Assembly: GCA_003453735.1 (NCBI GenBank)
Contig: DMNE01000385.1
Span: forward strand, 2,739-12,672
Length of the DNA: 9,934 nt
Source of the DNA: Nitrospiraceae bacterium
Lineage (GTDB): Bacteria > Nitrospirota > Thermodesulfovibrionia > Thermodesulfovibrionales > UBA9159
Direction of reading: 5' to 3'
The notes beneath the pieces were generated by a model. That model had not been told where the DNA came from. It was given only the letters and a program-made list of their open reading frames with translations, and made no database searches. The translations under genes were made by a program, and so were the position numbers. This document shows, one piece after another, positions 1 through 6,215 of this stretch (position 1 is its first letter; each line of letters begins with the position of its first letter).

Positions 1-15
1 TGGTGTTGCCTTTTC

Positions 16-44
16 TTGACTATGTTAAATGAACTTATTAGTAT
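16..44 (+). promoter_or_regulatory. Candidate sigma70 promoter for the DAC-domain gene
   Basis: TTGACT at 16-21 and TAGTAT at 39-44 are separated by exactly 17 bases, a good match to the sigma70 consensus. Transcription would start near 51 and leave a leader of about 165 bases before the gene at 217. No other convincing promoter lies nearer: TATACT at 160-165 has no -35 partner at a usable distance. This is a motif match only. Confidence 0.45.
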
Positions 45-95
45 AACCAATGTTGAGTTTTACAATAATCAAACACAAAATCGTCTGGGTCTTTT

Positions 96-129
96 GTCTC
101 TATATGCTTCATAAGCAGTTGCCAGAGAC
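96..129 (+). promoter_or_regulatory. Nested stem-loop in the leader of the DAC-domain gene
   Basis: GTCTCT at 96-101 can pair with AGAGAC at 124-129. Inside it TGCTT at 105-109 pairs with AAGCA at 113-117 around a three-base loop. No known riboswitch class is recognised. Further on, a 12-codon frame opens at ATG 179 and ends in TAG at 212-214, running across the ribosome binding site of the next gene, so some leader control is possible but unproven. Confidence 0.25.
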
Positions 130-216
130 CGCACGTCGTGTATTGGAGATCAAGTTATGTATACTAGGGAAAGCATTTATGGCTGACAATATCGGTTCAC
201 GGCGGGGAGTTTAGAA

Positions 217-1575
217 ATGTCCGGCGAGAGCGTCAAACAAGTTTTTCTTCATGCCTACCCCCGGGAACTGGTCTCTTTTATTCTCGATCGATGGAAAGAT
301 CCGTTTTTCGCAGAGCGACTCAGGTTGGCCGAGATTGATCCTTCAATTCAGCTCCCCGACCGCTCCGTACTTGAGCAAGTGATCTCAACATGCTACCAGG
401 CAAGTCTGATGAAGGAGGAAGAACGGCCAGTCATGTTCCGTCTCATCATCCGCGACCATCACCTCTTTCCTCCTGATGACGGTCCTCCCACTGGACTGCA
501 CCGACTGCAATTCGACAAGATGCGACCGTTCAACGAATATGAACTGTACCGTCTTGCCCCAGCAGCTGATTTTTACAGGGCACTGATCGGGGCCGCTCTT
601 GGCAGTAAGAAGAGGTTGCAGATCTGGGGCATGGTCCACTCGGGAACCCGCTGGATGCAGGCTATAAGCGGTGGTACTAAGACCATTCCTCCACTTCCTT
701 CATCTCCTGTTATCTATGTGAGAGGACCCGGTCGTATTTCCGTTAGCATAGGCCCGGAGATGATCGCCTCATTGAACAGCGGACAAATCAGTTGTCCGTC
801 TCTGGACATCTTTTCGGCACCATGGCTTGCGGAGAGCTTCGCCTCGGTGCGTTCTGAGATTGAAGAGATGCACGAAGATGCTCGTGCCAGGTCAAAGAAG
901 CCCTGGGCAAACCTTGATCCAAAATTCGGCAGAATCGTTGGCGCGCAAGTGGTACGCCGCATCATCAACTTGATCCACAATTCCCACCATGGCGGGATGC
1001 TAGTCTATCTTCCGACCGAGATGAGTCGAGACATCTCTGCCATGAACCGTTACATTTCTCTCAAGTATCAGTTCCGAGAAGAAGAACCTCGACAGCGGTT
1101 TCGTACCCTCATCCTGAGGATTATGAACACTTTTGCGGAACTCCATGGGGAGTCGGGAAACTCCGCAAAAGTAGTCGGCTGGCAGGAATACGTCAATAGC
1201 CGAAGCGAGGAGATTGCACTCCTCGATGAGGCCATTTTCGACCTTGCCCATTTCATTGCCGCTCTTTCAGCGATTGACGGTGCCGTTGTCATGACCAAGC
1301 GCCAAGAGATCATTGGCTTCGGTGGAGTGATTTCAGGGGACATCGAGGAAGTGGAAACTATTACCCATGCTCTCGATATGGAGGGGCGGCTCAAACAGCA
1401 GGAATTCAGCGAAGAGGTCGGTACCCGACACCGTGCTGCCTATCGTCTCTGCCACGAGTTGCGTGACGCCCTCGTTATCGTTATCTCCCAGGATGGAAAC
1501 GTGCGGTTCGTCAAGTGGCACAACGGCTCCGTCACGTATTGGGACTTTGCGCCGACAGGTGTGCCCGGATTCTAA
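217..1575 (+). CDS. DisA_N (DAC) domain protein, predicted diadenylate cyclase with N-terminal sensor region (DACNV-like)
   Basis: Predicted soluble nucleotidyl cyclase that would join two ATP into c-di-AMP. The last 140 or so of 452 residues form a DAC (DisA_N) domain. The signature DGA triplet is at 354-356 and the GTRHRAA motif at 402-408 (RHR at 404-406), both complete and correctly ordered. The usual VSEE-type segment after them reads VISQDG (residues 420-425 or so), so an acidic residue thought to help bind metal in other DACs is changed to Gln or Asp. The first 300 or so residues have no transmembrane helix or signal peptide. They resemble the large N-terminal domain named DACNV in surveys of nucleotide-signalling systems, which I recall rather than checked. 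This is neither DisA (no HhH DNA-binding tail) nor CdaA (no membrane helices). The ATG start is supported by GGGGAG at 204-209 with a 7-base spacer. The next gene follows 246 bases later on the same strand. The family call is firm; product and activity are inferred. Confidence 0.85.
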   Translation: MSGESVKQVFLHAYPRELVSFILDRWKDPFFAERLRLAEIDPSIQLPDRSVLEQVISTCYQASLMKEEERPVMFRLIIRDHHLFPPDDGPPTGLHRLQFDKMRPFNEYELYRLAPAADFYRALIGAALGSKKRLQIWGMVHSGTRWMQAISGGTKTIPPLPSSPVIYVRGPGRISVSIGPEMIASLNSGQISCPSLDIFSAPWLAESFASVRSEIEEMHEDARARSKKPWANLDPKFGRIVGAQVVRRIINLIHNSHHGGMLVYLPTEMSRDISAMNRYISLKYQFREEEPRQRFRTLILRIMNTFAELHGESGNSAKVVGWQEYVNSRSEEIALLDEAIFDLAHFIAALSAIDGAVVMTKRQEIIGFGGVISGDIEEVETITHALDMEGRLKQQEFSEEVGTRHRAAYRLCHELRDALVIVISQDGNVRFVKWHNGSVTYWDFAPTGVPGF

Positions 1576-1722
1576 ATTATCCGCTGACGAGTTTATGGAT
1601 AGTAGCAGCAAGGTTTCTGTCTTTTAATGCAATTCAGGAGGGAGAGGCGTGAGAGTTGTGGCATGACGCCATGCAAGGTTTGCATCAGTGATTTTCACCC
1701 ATTGCGGAAAAACGAACCTGCG

Positions 1723-1759
1723 GACTATCAGGTGCAGCTGCACATAGCACCTGATAGTC
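1723..1759 (+). repeat. Perfect 13-bp inverted repeat overlapping a 12-bp palindrome
   Basis: GACTATCAGGTGC (1723-1735) is the exact reverse complement of GCACCTGATAGTC (1747-1759), with an 11-base loop. The left arm and loop also contain GTGCAGCTGCAC (1732-1743), a perfect palindrome, so the two folds exclude each other. No T-run follows, which argues against a simple intrinsic terminator. It could be an operator, an mRNA-processing or attenuation hairpin, or a terminator of unusual form. TTGACA follows at 1767-1772 but has no good -10 partner. Confidence 0.6.
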
Positions 1760-1821
1760 GATAGTATTGACATATGAGAAGAGCACGCTAGTGAGCACAA
1801 GGAAGTGGGACAGCTGAAAAA

Positions 1822-2592
1822 ATGTATGTCGTCGCGATATATAGTCTGAAGAAGGACAAGGAAACACTATCCAGCGCCTTGGCAGCCGTCCTAGGAGTGA
1901 CGATTTATGAGGCGCTCGCACGTCTGCGTGCCCCCGGCAATGGTCCCTTGATTATTGCTTTTTTCGCCGAAAAAGAGCGGGCAGTACAGCTTGGCGAAAG
2001 GCTTCAATCTGAAGGGTTCAAGACGTCGCTTCTTACGGCCAGTGAGCTCGAGACGGAAGGCCGTGCGCTGATTGTGAAGAGGTTCAGCCTCGGTGAACAT
2101 GAGCTCGACATTACAACGGATAAAGGCGATAGCCGTAGGATGCCCTTTAAGAACATCGACCTCATCCTCCGCGGTACCGGGATCGCTCACGACGTGACGA
2201 CAGAGACAGTCGAGAGCCGCTCGGTGAGCCCGGCACGAGCAGTACTTTCCGGTGGCATGATGATTACCAAGACTACGAAGAATGTTCGTGAGGTAACAAC
2301 GGAGGAGCGACAGGCATTCGTCAACATCTATGCAAGAGACGGCTCACCCTTTGTTTTTCGCGAGAACACTCTTATTTATGATTCGCTCGGTCCTGCACTC
2401 CAACCGGCCCGGGCAGCAAACTTCATCTACCTCGTTGCCGAACTGCGCAGACACTGTCCAGGCGCCTTATATGACGAGCGTCTTCTGAGCAGGGCTGGAC
2501 AGGCTGCTCTGCTCGGTCCTTCACTTGATCCCGAAGAACATCTCATCGTAGCCACTGCACTTCTCTCAAAGGTGCTTAGGGACAAGATCTGA
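1822..2592 (+). CDS. Conserved protein of unknown function, 256 aa
   Basis: Function unknown. The protein is soluble, with no signal peptide, membrane segment or cysteine cluster. The first 75 or so residues look like an alternating beta/alpha unit: a hydrophobic strand MYVVAIYSL, a helix, a strand GPLIIAFFA at 41-49, then a helix and strand. The middle holds LILRGTGIAHD (114-124) and a glycine-rich ARAVLSGGMMITKT (138-151). The C-terminal third is helical, with SLGPALQPARAANF near 188-201 and a LDPEEH motif near 235-240. I recall similar unannotated proteins in Geobacter-type Desulfobacterota but cannot name a family. The ATG at 1822 is the only good start after an in-frame stop at 1792-1794. 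Its ribosome site is poor, with GGAAG lying about 16 bases upstream. It follows the DAC-domain gene on the same strand, which is the only hint of a shared role. Confidence 0.8.
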   Translation: MYVVAIYSLKKDKETLSSALAAVLGVTIYEALARLRAPGNGPLIIAFFAEKERAVQLGERLQSEGFKTSLLTASELETEGRALIVKRFSLGEHELDITTDKGDSRRMPFKNIDLILRGTGIAHDVTTETVESRSVSPARAVLSGGMMITKTTKNVREVTTEERQAFVNIYARDGSPFVFRENTLIYDSLGPALQPARAANFIYLVAELRRHCPGALYDERLLSRAGQAALLGPSLDPEEHLIVATALLSKVLRDKI

Positions 2593-2928
2593 TGTCAATT
2601 CAATAAAGGGCGTTGCTAGTTCCTGAACATCACACCTGAGCCGTTACCTGAGAGATTGATGGTTTGCTCTCAACAATCAACAAGGACAAAATATCCCATG
2701 TTATACAATCTTCGCCTTTGGTCAGTATTCCCACATAATATCAAATCTGAGGCTTTGTTGTGATTTATTGCTGTACCGAAGCCGTCAGGTGGATCGATAT
2801 TCTGCACGGGAAATAGAAATCTGGGCTAATCATTGATCGACGGGGTCCACGGGCTCAAGAAACAACTTCTACGAATTAAAAGGCGCTGGGACACTTCGGC
2901 CGATTTCGCGGCGTCGCAACATTTACAT
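2593..2928. other. Intergenic gap with no recognised gene
   Basis: Between the unknown gene and the MFS promoter I see no gene with a plausible start and ribosome site. A 34-codon frame opens at TTG near 2833 and runs to a TAG at about 2934. It lacks a Shine-Dalgarno site and resembles nothing I know. On the minus strand, bases 2645-2662 resemble the last part of a glycine riboswitch, but the rest of that RNA is absent. Confidence 0.5.
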
Positions 2929-2945
2929 TTGATATAGACAGACAG

Positions 2946-2954
2946 TGATATAAT
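2946..2954 (+). promoter_or_regulatory. Extended -10 promoter immediately before the MFS gene
   Basis: TGATATAAT combines the TGn extension with a perfect TATAAT (2949-2954). TTGATA at 2929-2934 is only 14 bases upstream and TTTACA at 2922-2927 is 21 bases upstream, so the extended -10 probably carries most of the recognition. Transcription would begin near 2961, at or next to the GTG start codon of the MFS gene. Confidence 0.55.
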
Positions 2955-2960
2955 CAGAAA

Positions 2961-4121
2961 GTGCAGAAAGAAAAAATAATCATCGTACTGACCGTTCTTA
3001 TCGACGTCCTCGGCCTGGGAATCATTGTCCCTGTGCTGCCCTTTTACGTCGAGAGTTTCGGCACTTCGGCCATTACCCTTACGATGCTTTTTTCCGTATA
3101 CGCGCTTTTTTCTTTTGTCAGCGGACCGTTCTTGGGCGCGCTGTCCGACAGGATCGGCCGACGGCCTATCCTGATCGCCAGCATCTTCAGTACCGCTGTT
3201 GGCTGGTTTGTCTTTGCGTCTGCGCATGCGATATGGGTATTATTCCTCGGAAGGATCATCGATGGGTTGGCGGCTGGGAACTTACCTATCGCCCAGAGTT
3301 GTCTGGTTGACATAGCAAGGAACGACAAGGAACGGACTACGAATCTCGGGATCATCGGGTCCATTTTCGGCATTGGATTTATTATCGGTCCTGCCATAGG
3401 AGGCACCCTAAGTTCCATATGGCATCCTCTGCCGTTTTTCTTTGTCGGAGGGCTCGCCACGGGCAATGTCATCGGCGCCATGCTTTTCCTGCCCGAGTCC
3501 CTCAAACGGACGGACAAGGAGAAAAAAATGGCGCTCAATCCGTTTCGTCCTCTGATCAGTGCGGCCCGAGACAAGCTGCTCCGTTCTCGGTATGTCGCCT
3601 GGTTTTTTTTCGGGCTCTCCTTTTCCGGCTTGCAGTCGGTGTTCGCCCTGTATATGGGAAATGTGTTTGGGTTCAACGTTGCCATGGTCGGAACAATCTA
3701 TACCTGTATGGGTATCGGCATTTTTCTGAACCAGACGTTTCTCCTGCGCTTTTTCTGGCTGCGTTTTTTCAGAGAATCCACACTGGAGCTCTGGTCCTTT
3801 CTTGCGAACGCGATGGGACTGATGCTGCTGATGGTGCCTTCCCGTTTCTTTCTTGTCTTCGGGATTGTCCTTCATGTTTTCAGCCAGTCGCTCCTGCGTG
3901 TGACCGTTGCGAGTCGAGTCGCGGGAATAGCAGGCCAACTCAGGAGAGGAGAGGCACTCGGCATTATGTCGTCGGTACTGTCTGCGGCAATGATCGCAGG
4001 ACCGCTGCTTGCCGGATCGCTTTTCGATATCATGCCCTTCCTGCCCTTTGCTGCCTGCAGTCTCGCCCTCGTCTCGGGATTTCTCACCATGAAATTTTAC
4101 TCCAGCAAAATAGCCGAATAA
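2961..4121 (+). CDS. MFS efflux transporter, TetA-like (DHA1 group) drug/H+ antiporter
   Basis: Inner-membrane major facilitator superfamily exporter, probably swapping a small lipophilic compound for protons. The 386-residue length and roughly twelve hydrophobic segments fit the 12-helix DHA1 type. The N-terminus, with IDVLGLGIIVPVLPFY in helix 1, is TetA-like. Motif A lies between helices 2 and 3, with G59, D63, R67 and R68 in the GxxxDxxGRR pattern. The antiporter motif C in helix 5 is GIGFIIGPAIGG at 137-148, typical of exporters. The substrate cannot be told from sequence; tetracycline resistance should not be assumed. The GTG at 2961 is chosen because an in-frame TGA lies at 2946-2948, GTG is the first usable codon after it, and the resulting N-terminus matches the family. 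No Shine-Dalgarno site precedes it, and the -10 box sits 6 bases upstream, so the mRNA may be leaderless. It stands alone, with long gaps on both sides. Confidence 0.88.
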   Translation: MQKEKIIIVLTVLIDVLGLGIIVPVLPFYVESFGTSAITLTMLFSVYALFSFVSGPFLGALSDRIGRRPILIASIFSTAVGWFVFASAHAIWVLFLGRIIDGLAAGNLPIAQSCLVDIARNDKERTTNLGIIGSIFGIGFIIGPAIGGTLSSIWHPLPFFFVGGLATGNVIGAMLFLPESLKRTDKEKKMALNPFRPLISAARDKLLRSRYVAWFFFGLSFSGLQSVFALYMGNVFGFNVAMVGTIYTCMGIGIFLNQTFLLRFFWLRFFRESTLELWSFLANAMGLMLLMVPSRFFLVFGIVLHVFSQSLLRVTVASRVAGIAGQLRRGEALGIMSSVLSAAMIAGPLLAGSLFDIMPFLPFAACSLALVSGFLTMKFYSSKIAE

Positions 4122-4723
4122 TCTGCCCGTATCAGGGCGTGAAAAACGAAGCAGGCATGGGCGGGCTGATCAGTCAATGCGAGGCTGTTTTGCTGGAGGC
4201 TAACTTCCTCAGAGGGTGCAGTGCATCCACTTCCCACGGATGTGCTTGAGAGGGCGGCATTATTAGACGATTCATCCGAGGACTGAGTGTTATTCTCAGC
4301 AAACAGAGTTACTAATCGAGGGAGTGCCTGTTAACATCCTTACATTCCGTCCATATTACCACAAAAAATCCATTTCGTAACAATTTACACCTTCCAATTT
4401 TTTTGAATGTTTTTTCTTTTCATAAGACACTTGGATGTGATAGTATTATTTCTCAGCATGGGAAAAAGCCTGCCGAGTAGATTACCGGGCACTTTTCACG
4501 CTGTCCTTTGTGGCGAGGCTCCGCAGGAGAGTCGTCGGTAACTGTGAAGCGAGAACAATATGAAGAAAATTTTTACTCGCGCTCTTTATCGCATTATCAG
4601 GAATAGTCTGAGTTAAGTATGATAGTCCATGCCATCGTATTTTCCGGTGAGTCCATTCCTTTTTTGATGGTCGGATGATATCGTGCAATGAACTGGCGCT
4701 GCCAAAATATCTGATTGAGTTGG
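4122..4723. other. Long intergenic gap, no gene recognised
   Basis: About 600 bases without a credible gene. There are short hairpins only: GCCC/GGGC just after the MFS stop, and CTGAG/CTCAG near 4283-4299. T-rich runs lie near 4398-4420. A TGATAGTAT extended -10 at 4438-4446 could serve the adenylyltransferase gene, about 290 bases ahead of it. An 18-codon frame at 4560-4616 begins MKKIFTRAL like a secretion signal, but stops and has no ribosome site. It may be a relic or chance. Confidence 0.4.
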
Positions 4724-4731
4724 TAAGGAGG
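4724..4731 (+). promoter_or_regulatory. Strong Shine-Dalgarno site fixing a GTG start
   Basis: TAAGGAGG is a complete match to the 16S rRNA tail, 4 bases before GTG at 4736. It settles the otherwise uncertain GTG start of the adenylyltransferase gene. Confidence 0.75.
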
Positions 4732-4735
4732 GAAA

Positions 4736-5470
4736 GTGAAGTTTTCTGAAGAAGAGCTAAAGCGATACCACAGGCAAATGATGCTGGATGGATGGGGTGA
4801 GGCAACACAGAAGAAACTTAAGAATTCTACGGTATTCATAGCCGGTGCAGGTGGGCTCGGCTCCCCGGTGAGTATATACCTTGCTGTTGCGGGGATAGGG
4901 CATATACAGATTTGCGATTTTGATACCCCGGACTGGACTAACCTGAACCGCCAGATTCTCCATGATCACACGCGGATCGGAGTCAATAAGGCTATCTCTG
5001 CTCAGATTACCATCAAGAAATTGAATCCTAGCATACAGGTAACGGCTTTCCCGGCTAAGATCACTCCCGAGAACGTTGATGCTCTCGCGGGAGAGGCAGA
5101 TATCATTGTTGACTGCATGGACAATTTTCCTACACGGTATCTCTTGAATGAATCAGCCATCCGGAAGAACATACCGTTGGTGTACGGAAGCATATGGGGT
5201 ATGGATGGGAGACTCTCCTTTATCCAGTCCCCGGAAACACCCTGTCTCCGCTGCCTTTTTCCCGATGCACCTCCCAGCGAAACCTTTCCTGTTCTCGGTA
5301 CTACCCCCGGGGTTATCGGTTCTCTTCAGGCACTAGAAACAATAAAGTATCTGACGGGTATTGGCAGAACCTTGAAAGGGAAACTCCTCGTGTGGGACGG
5401 GGGCAGGACCGAATTTAGGACTTTCAAGGCACGCAGAGACCCGAACTGCCCGACATGTGGAAAGAGATAA
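4736..5470 (+). CDS. HesA/MoeB/ThiF family adenylyltransferase (E1-like)
   Basis: Cytosolic E1-like enzyme that activates the C-terminal glycine of a ubiquitin-fold sulfur carrier (MoaD, ThiS or similar) with ATP, for molybdopterin, thiamine or related sulfur transfer. Visible features are the family N-terminus RYHRQMML (10-17), the nucleotide loop GAGGLG (37-42), an acidic DFDT (61-64) followed by NLNRQILH (69-76), and DCMDNFPTRY (126-135). Four zinc-binding cysteines are present as CLRC (170-173) and CPTC (238-241). GTTPGVIGSLQALETIKYL (188-206) is the usual helix before the tail. The length of 244 residues fits ThiF or MoeB without a rhodanese extension. No MoaD, ThiS or other thiamine or molybdenum cofactor gene is adjacent, so MoeB, ThiF or a pathway-specific E1 cannot be told apart. 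Related stand-alone genes occur beside tungsten aldehyde oxidoreductases, but none is visible here. The GTG start is well supported. Confidence 0.9.
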   Translation: MKFSEEELKRYHRQMMLDGWGEATQKKLKNSTVFIAGAGGLGSPVSIYLAVAGIGHIQICDFDTPDWTNLNRQILHDHTRIGVNKAISAQITIKKLNPSIQVTAFPAKITPENVDALAGEADIIVDCMDNFPTRYLLNESAIRKNIPLVYGSIWGMDGRLSFIQSPETPCLRCLFPDAPPSETFPVLGTTPGVIGSLQALETIKYLTGIGRTLKGKLLVWDGGRTEFRTFKARRDPNCPTCGKR

Positions 5471-5787
5471 GAAATTATTGCCGCAGGGAACAACGTAAAT
5501 TTACTATGCCTCTGTTTCATGGTGGGGTTTCCTATTCTTTGTAGTGATCGCACTTGGTGAAGCTATTAGAATAAATAAACTTGAAGGCCATTAGAAGCCG
5601 TAGGGAAAAGAAGTAGTTTGTTATACGCACATGCAAGCAACTCAAATAATGGATAAAGGCACATGAAATGAGGAATAGAAGGAATATATTTTTAGGCTCC
5701 TTCGCCGTCATATTCTTTCTGTCTGCCACTCTTTTATCAGCCTTTCAATAAAGGTCAAGGACAAATTGATTTATATCTTCCATCTCC
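5471..5787. other. A+T-rich gap with short hydrophobic frames
   Basis: No certain gene. Two frames look like membrane peptides. One is an open stretch at about 5500-5592 encoding SWWGFLFFVVIALGEA and ending in TAG; it has no ATG, GTG or TTG at its head. The other is a 27-codon frame from ATG 5668 to TAA 5751, with a basic RNRRN head and one hydrophobic helix. Neither has a good ribosome site. They may be parts of a decayed membrane protein gene or chance results of a T-rich strand. Confidence 0.35.
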
Positions 5788-5994
5788 TTGGCGGCTACTC
5801 CGGCTTTTATTGGCTCGGCTATCGGCACACTAGTTTTACTAACGATCCCTCAATTTGAGGGGAAGAGTCGGAAACTTCCTTTAACTGCACTCCGAATTGC
5901 TGTCATTGCGGGCCTAATAAGTTTTGTTGGAGGAGGCTTAGCTTTTTGGGCTTTCCTCTTGTCGTTGGCCGTATATTGGCCGCAAGTAGCATAA
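5788..5994 (+). CDS. Possible small membrane protein, 68 aa
   Basis: Not recognised. The frame reads as two hydrophobic segments, roughly residues 6-20 (FIGSAIGTLVLLTI) and 34-62, joined by a short basic loop KSRKLP, as expected for a hairpin inner-membrane protein. TTG at 5788 is the only usual start, since an in-frame stop lies at 5767-5769, and no Shine-Dalgarno site precedes it. It could be a genuine small protein, the tail of a broken larger one, or a chance frame. It sits in an A+T-rich stretch between genes on opposite strands and ends about 220 bases from the oxidase stop. Confidence 0.3.
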   Translation: MAATPAFIGSAIGTLVLLTIPQFEGKSRKLPLTALRIAVIAGLISFVGGGLAFWAFLLSLAVYWPQVA

Positions 5995-6049
5995 TTTTGG
6001 GCGGTAAGATTTGTTTATTTATTTTGCGGCGATAATTATTGGACTATTT

Positions 6050-6089
6050 AAGAAATAAAATGACCGAAACGGCCCAACAGGCTATCGGT
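6050..6089 (-). terminator. Candidate intrinsic terminator for the multicopper oxidase gene
   Basis: Read on the minus strand, ACCGA (6089-6085) pairs with TCGGT (6067-6063). An inner GCC/GGC (6082-6080 with 6074-6072) closes a five-base loop. The T-rich run CATTTTATTTCTT follows at 6062-6050. It lies about 130 bases beyond the oxidase stop. The internal mismatch makes it a moderate candidate. Confidence 0.4.
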
Positions 6090-6215
6090 TACTCATTCAG
6101 TTGTGGTACATCTAAACTACTAGCCAATCTCCAAATTCATCCACTCGATCATCGGCATATGCTTGGAACAGCGCCAAAGAAGATAAGCAGAGCTGTTACA
6201 GCAATTCATTCGCGC

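Noticed and set aside
1767..1795. Promoter for the unknown gene from TTGACA at 1767
   Set aside because: The hexamer 17 bases downstream (AGTGAG) does not resemble a -10 box, nor do neighbouring spacings.
2600..2740. Possible glycine riboswitch on the minus strand (AATCTCTCAGGTAA)
   Set aside because: Only the 3' segment resembles the aptamer. The GGACAGAG end, the GGAGAG start and any downstream minus-strand gene are missing.
2826..3938. Minus-strand frames opposite the MFS gene
   Set aside because: They are highly charged or proline-rich and low in complexity, as expected for the complement of hydrophobic codons.
3419..4249. Long plus-strand frame (276 codons) overlapping the MFS gene in another phase
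   Set aside because: It is rich in Arg, Cys and His with no domain, while the overlapping frame has textbook MFS motifs and helices.
4500..4560. Possible cobalamin riboswitch fragment (ACTGTGA after a CCGC segment)
   Set aside because: No B12 box, no conserved core upstream and no fold. The match is too short.
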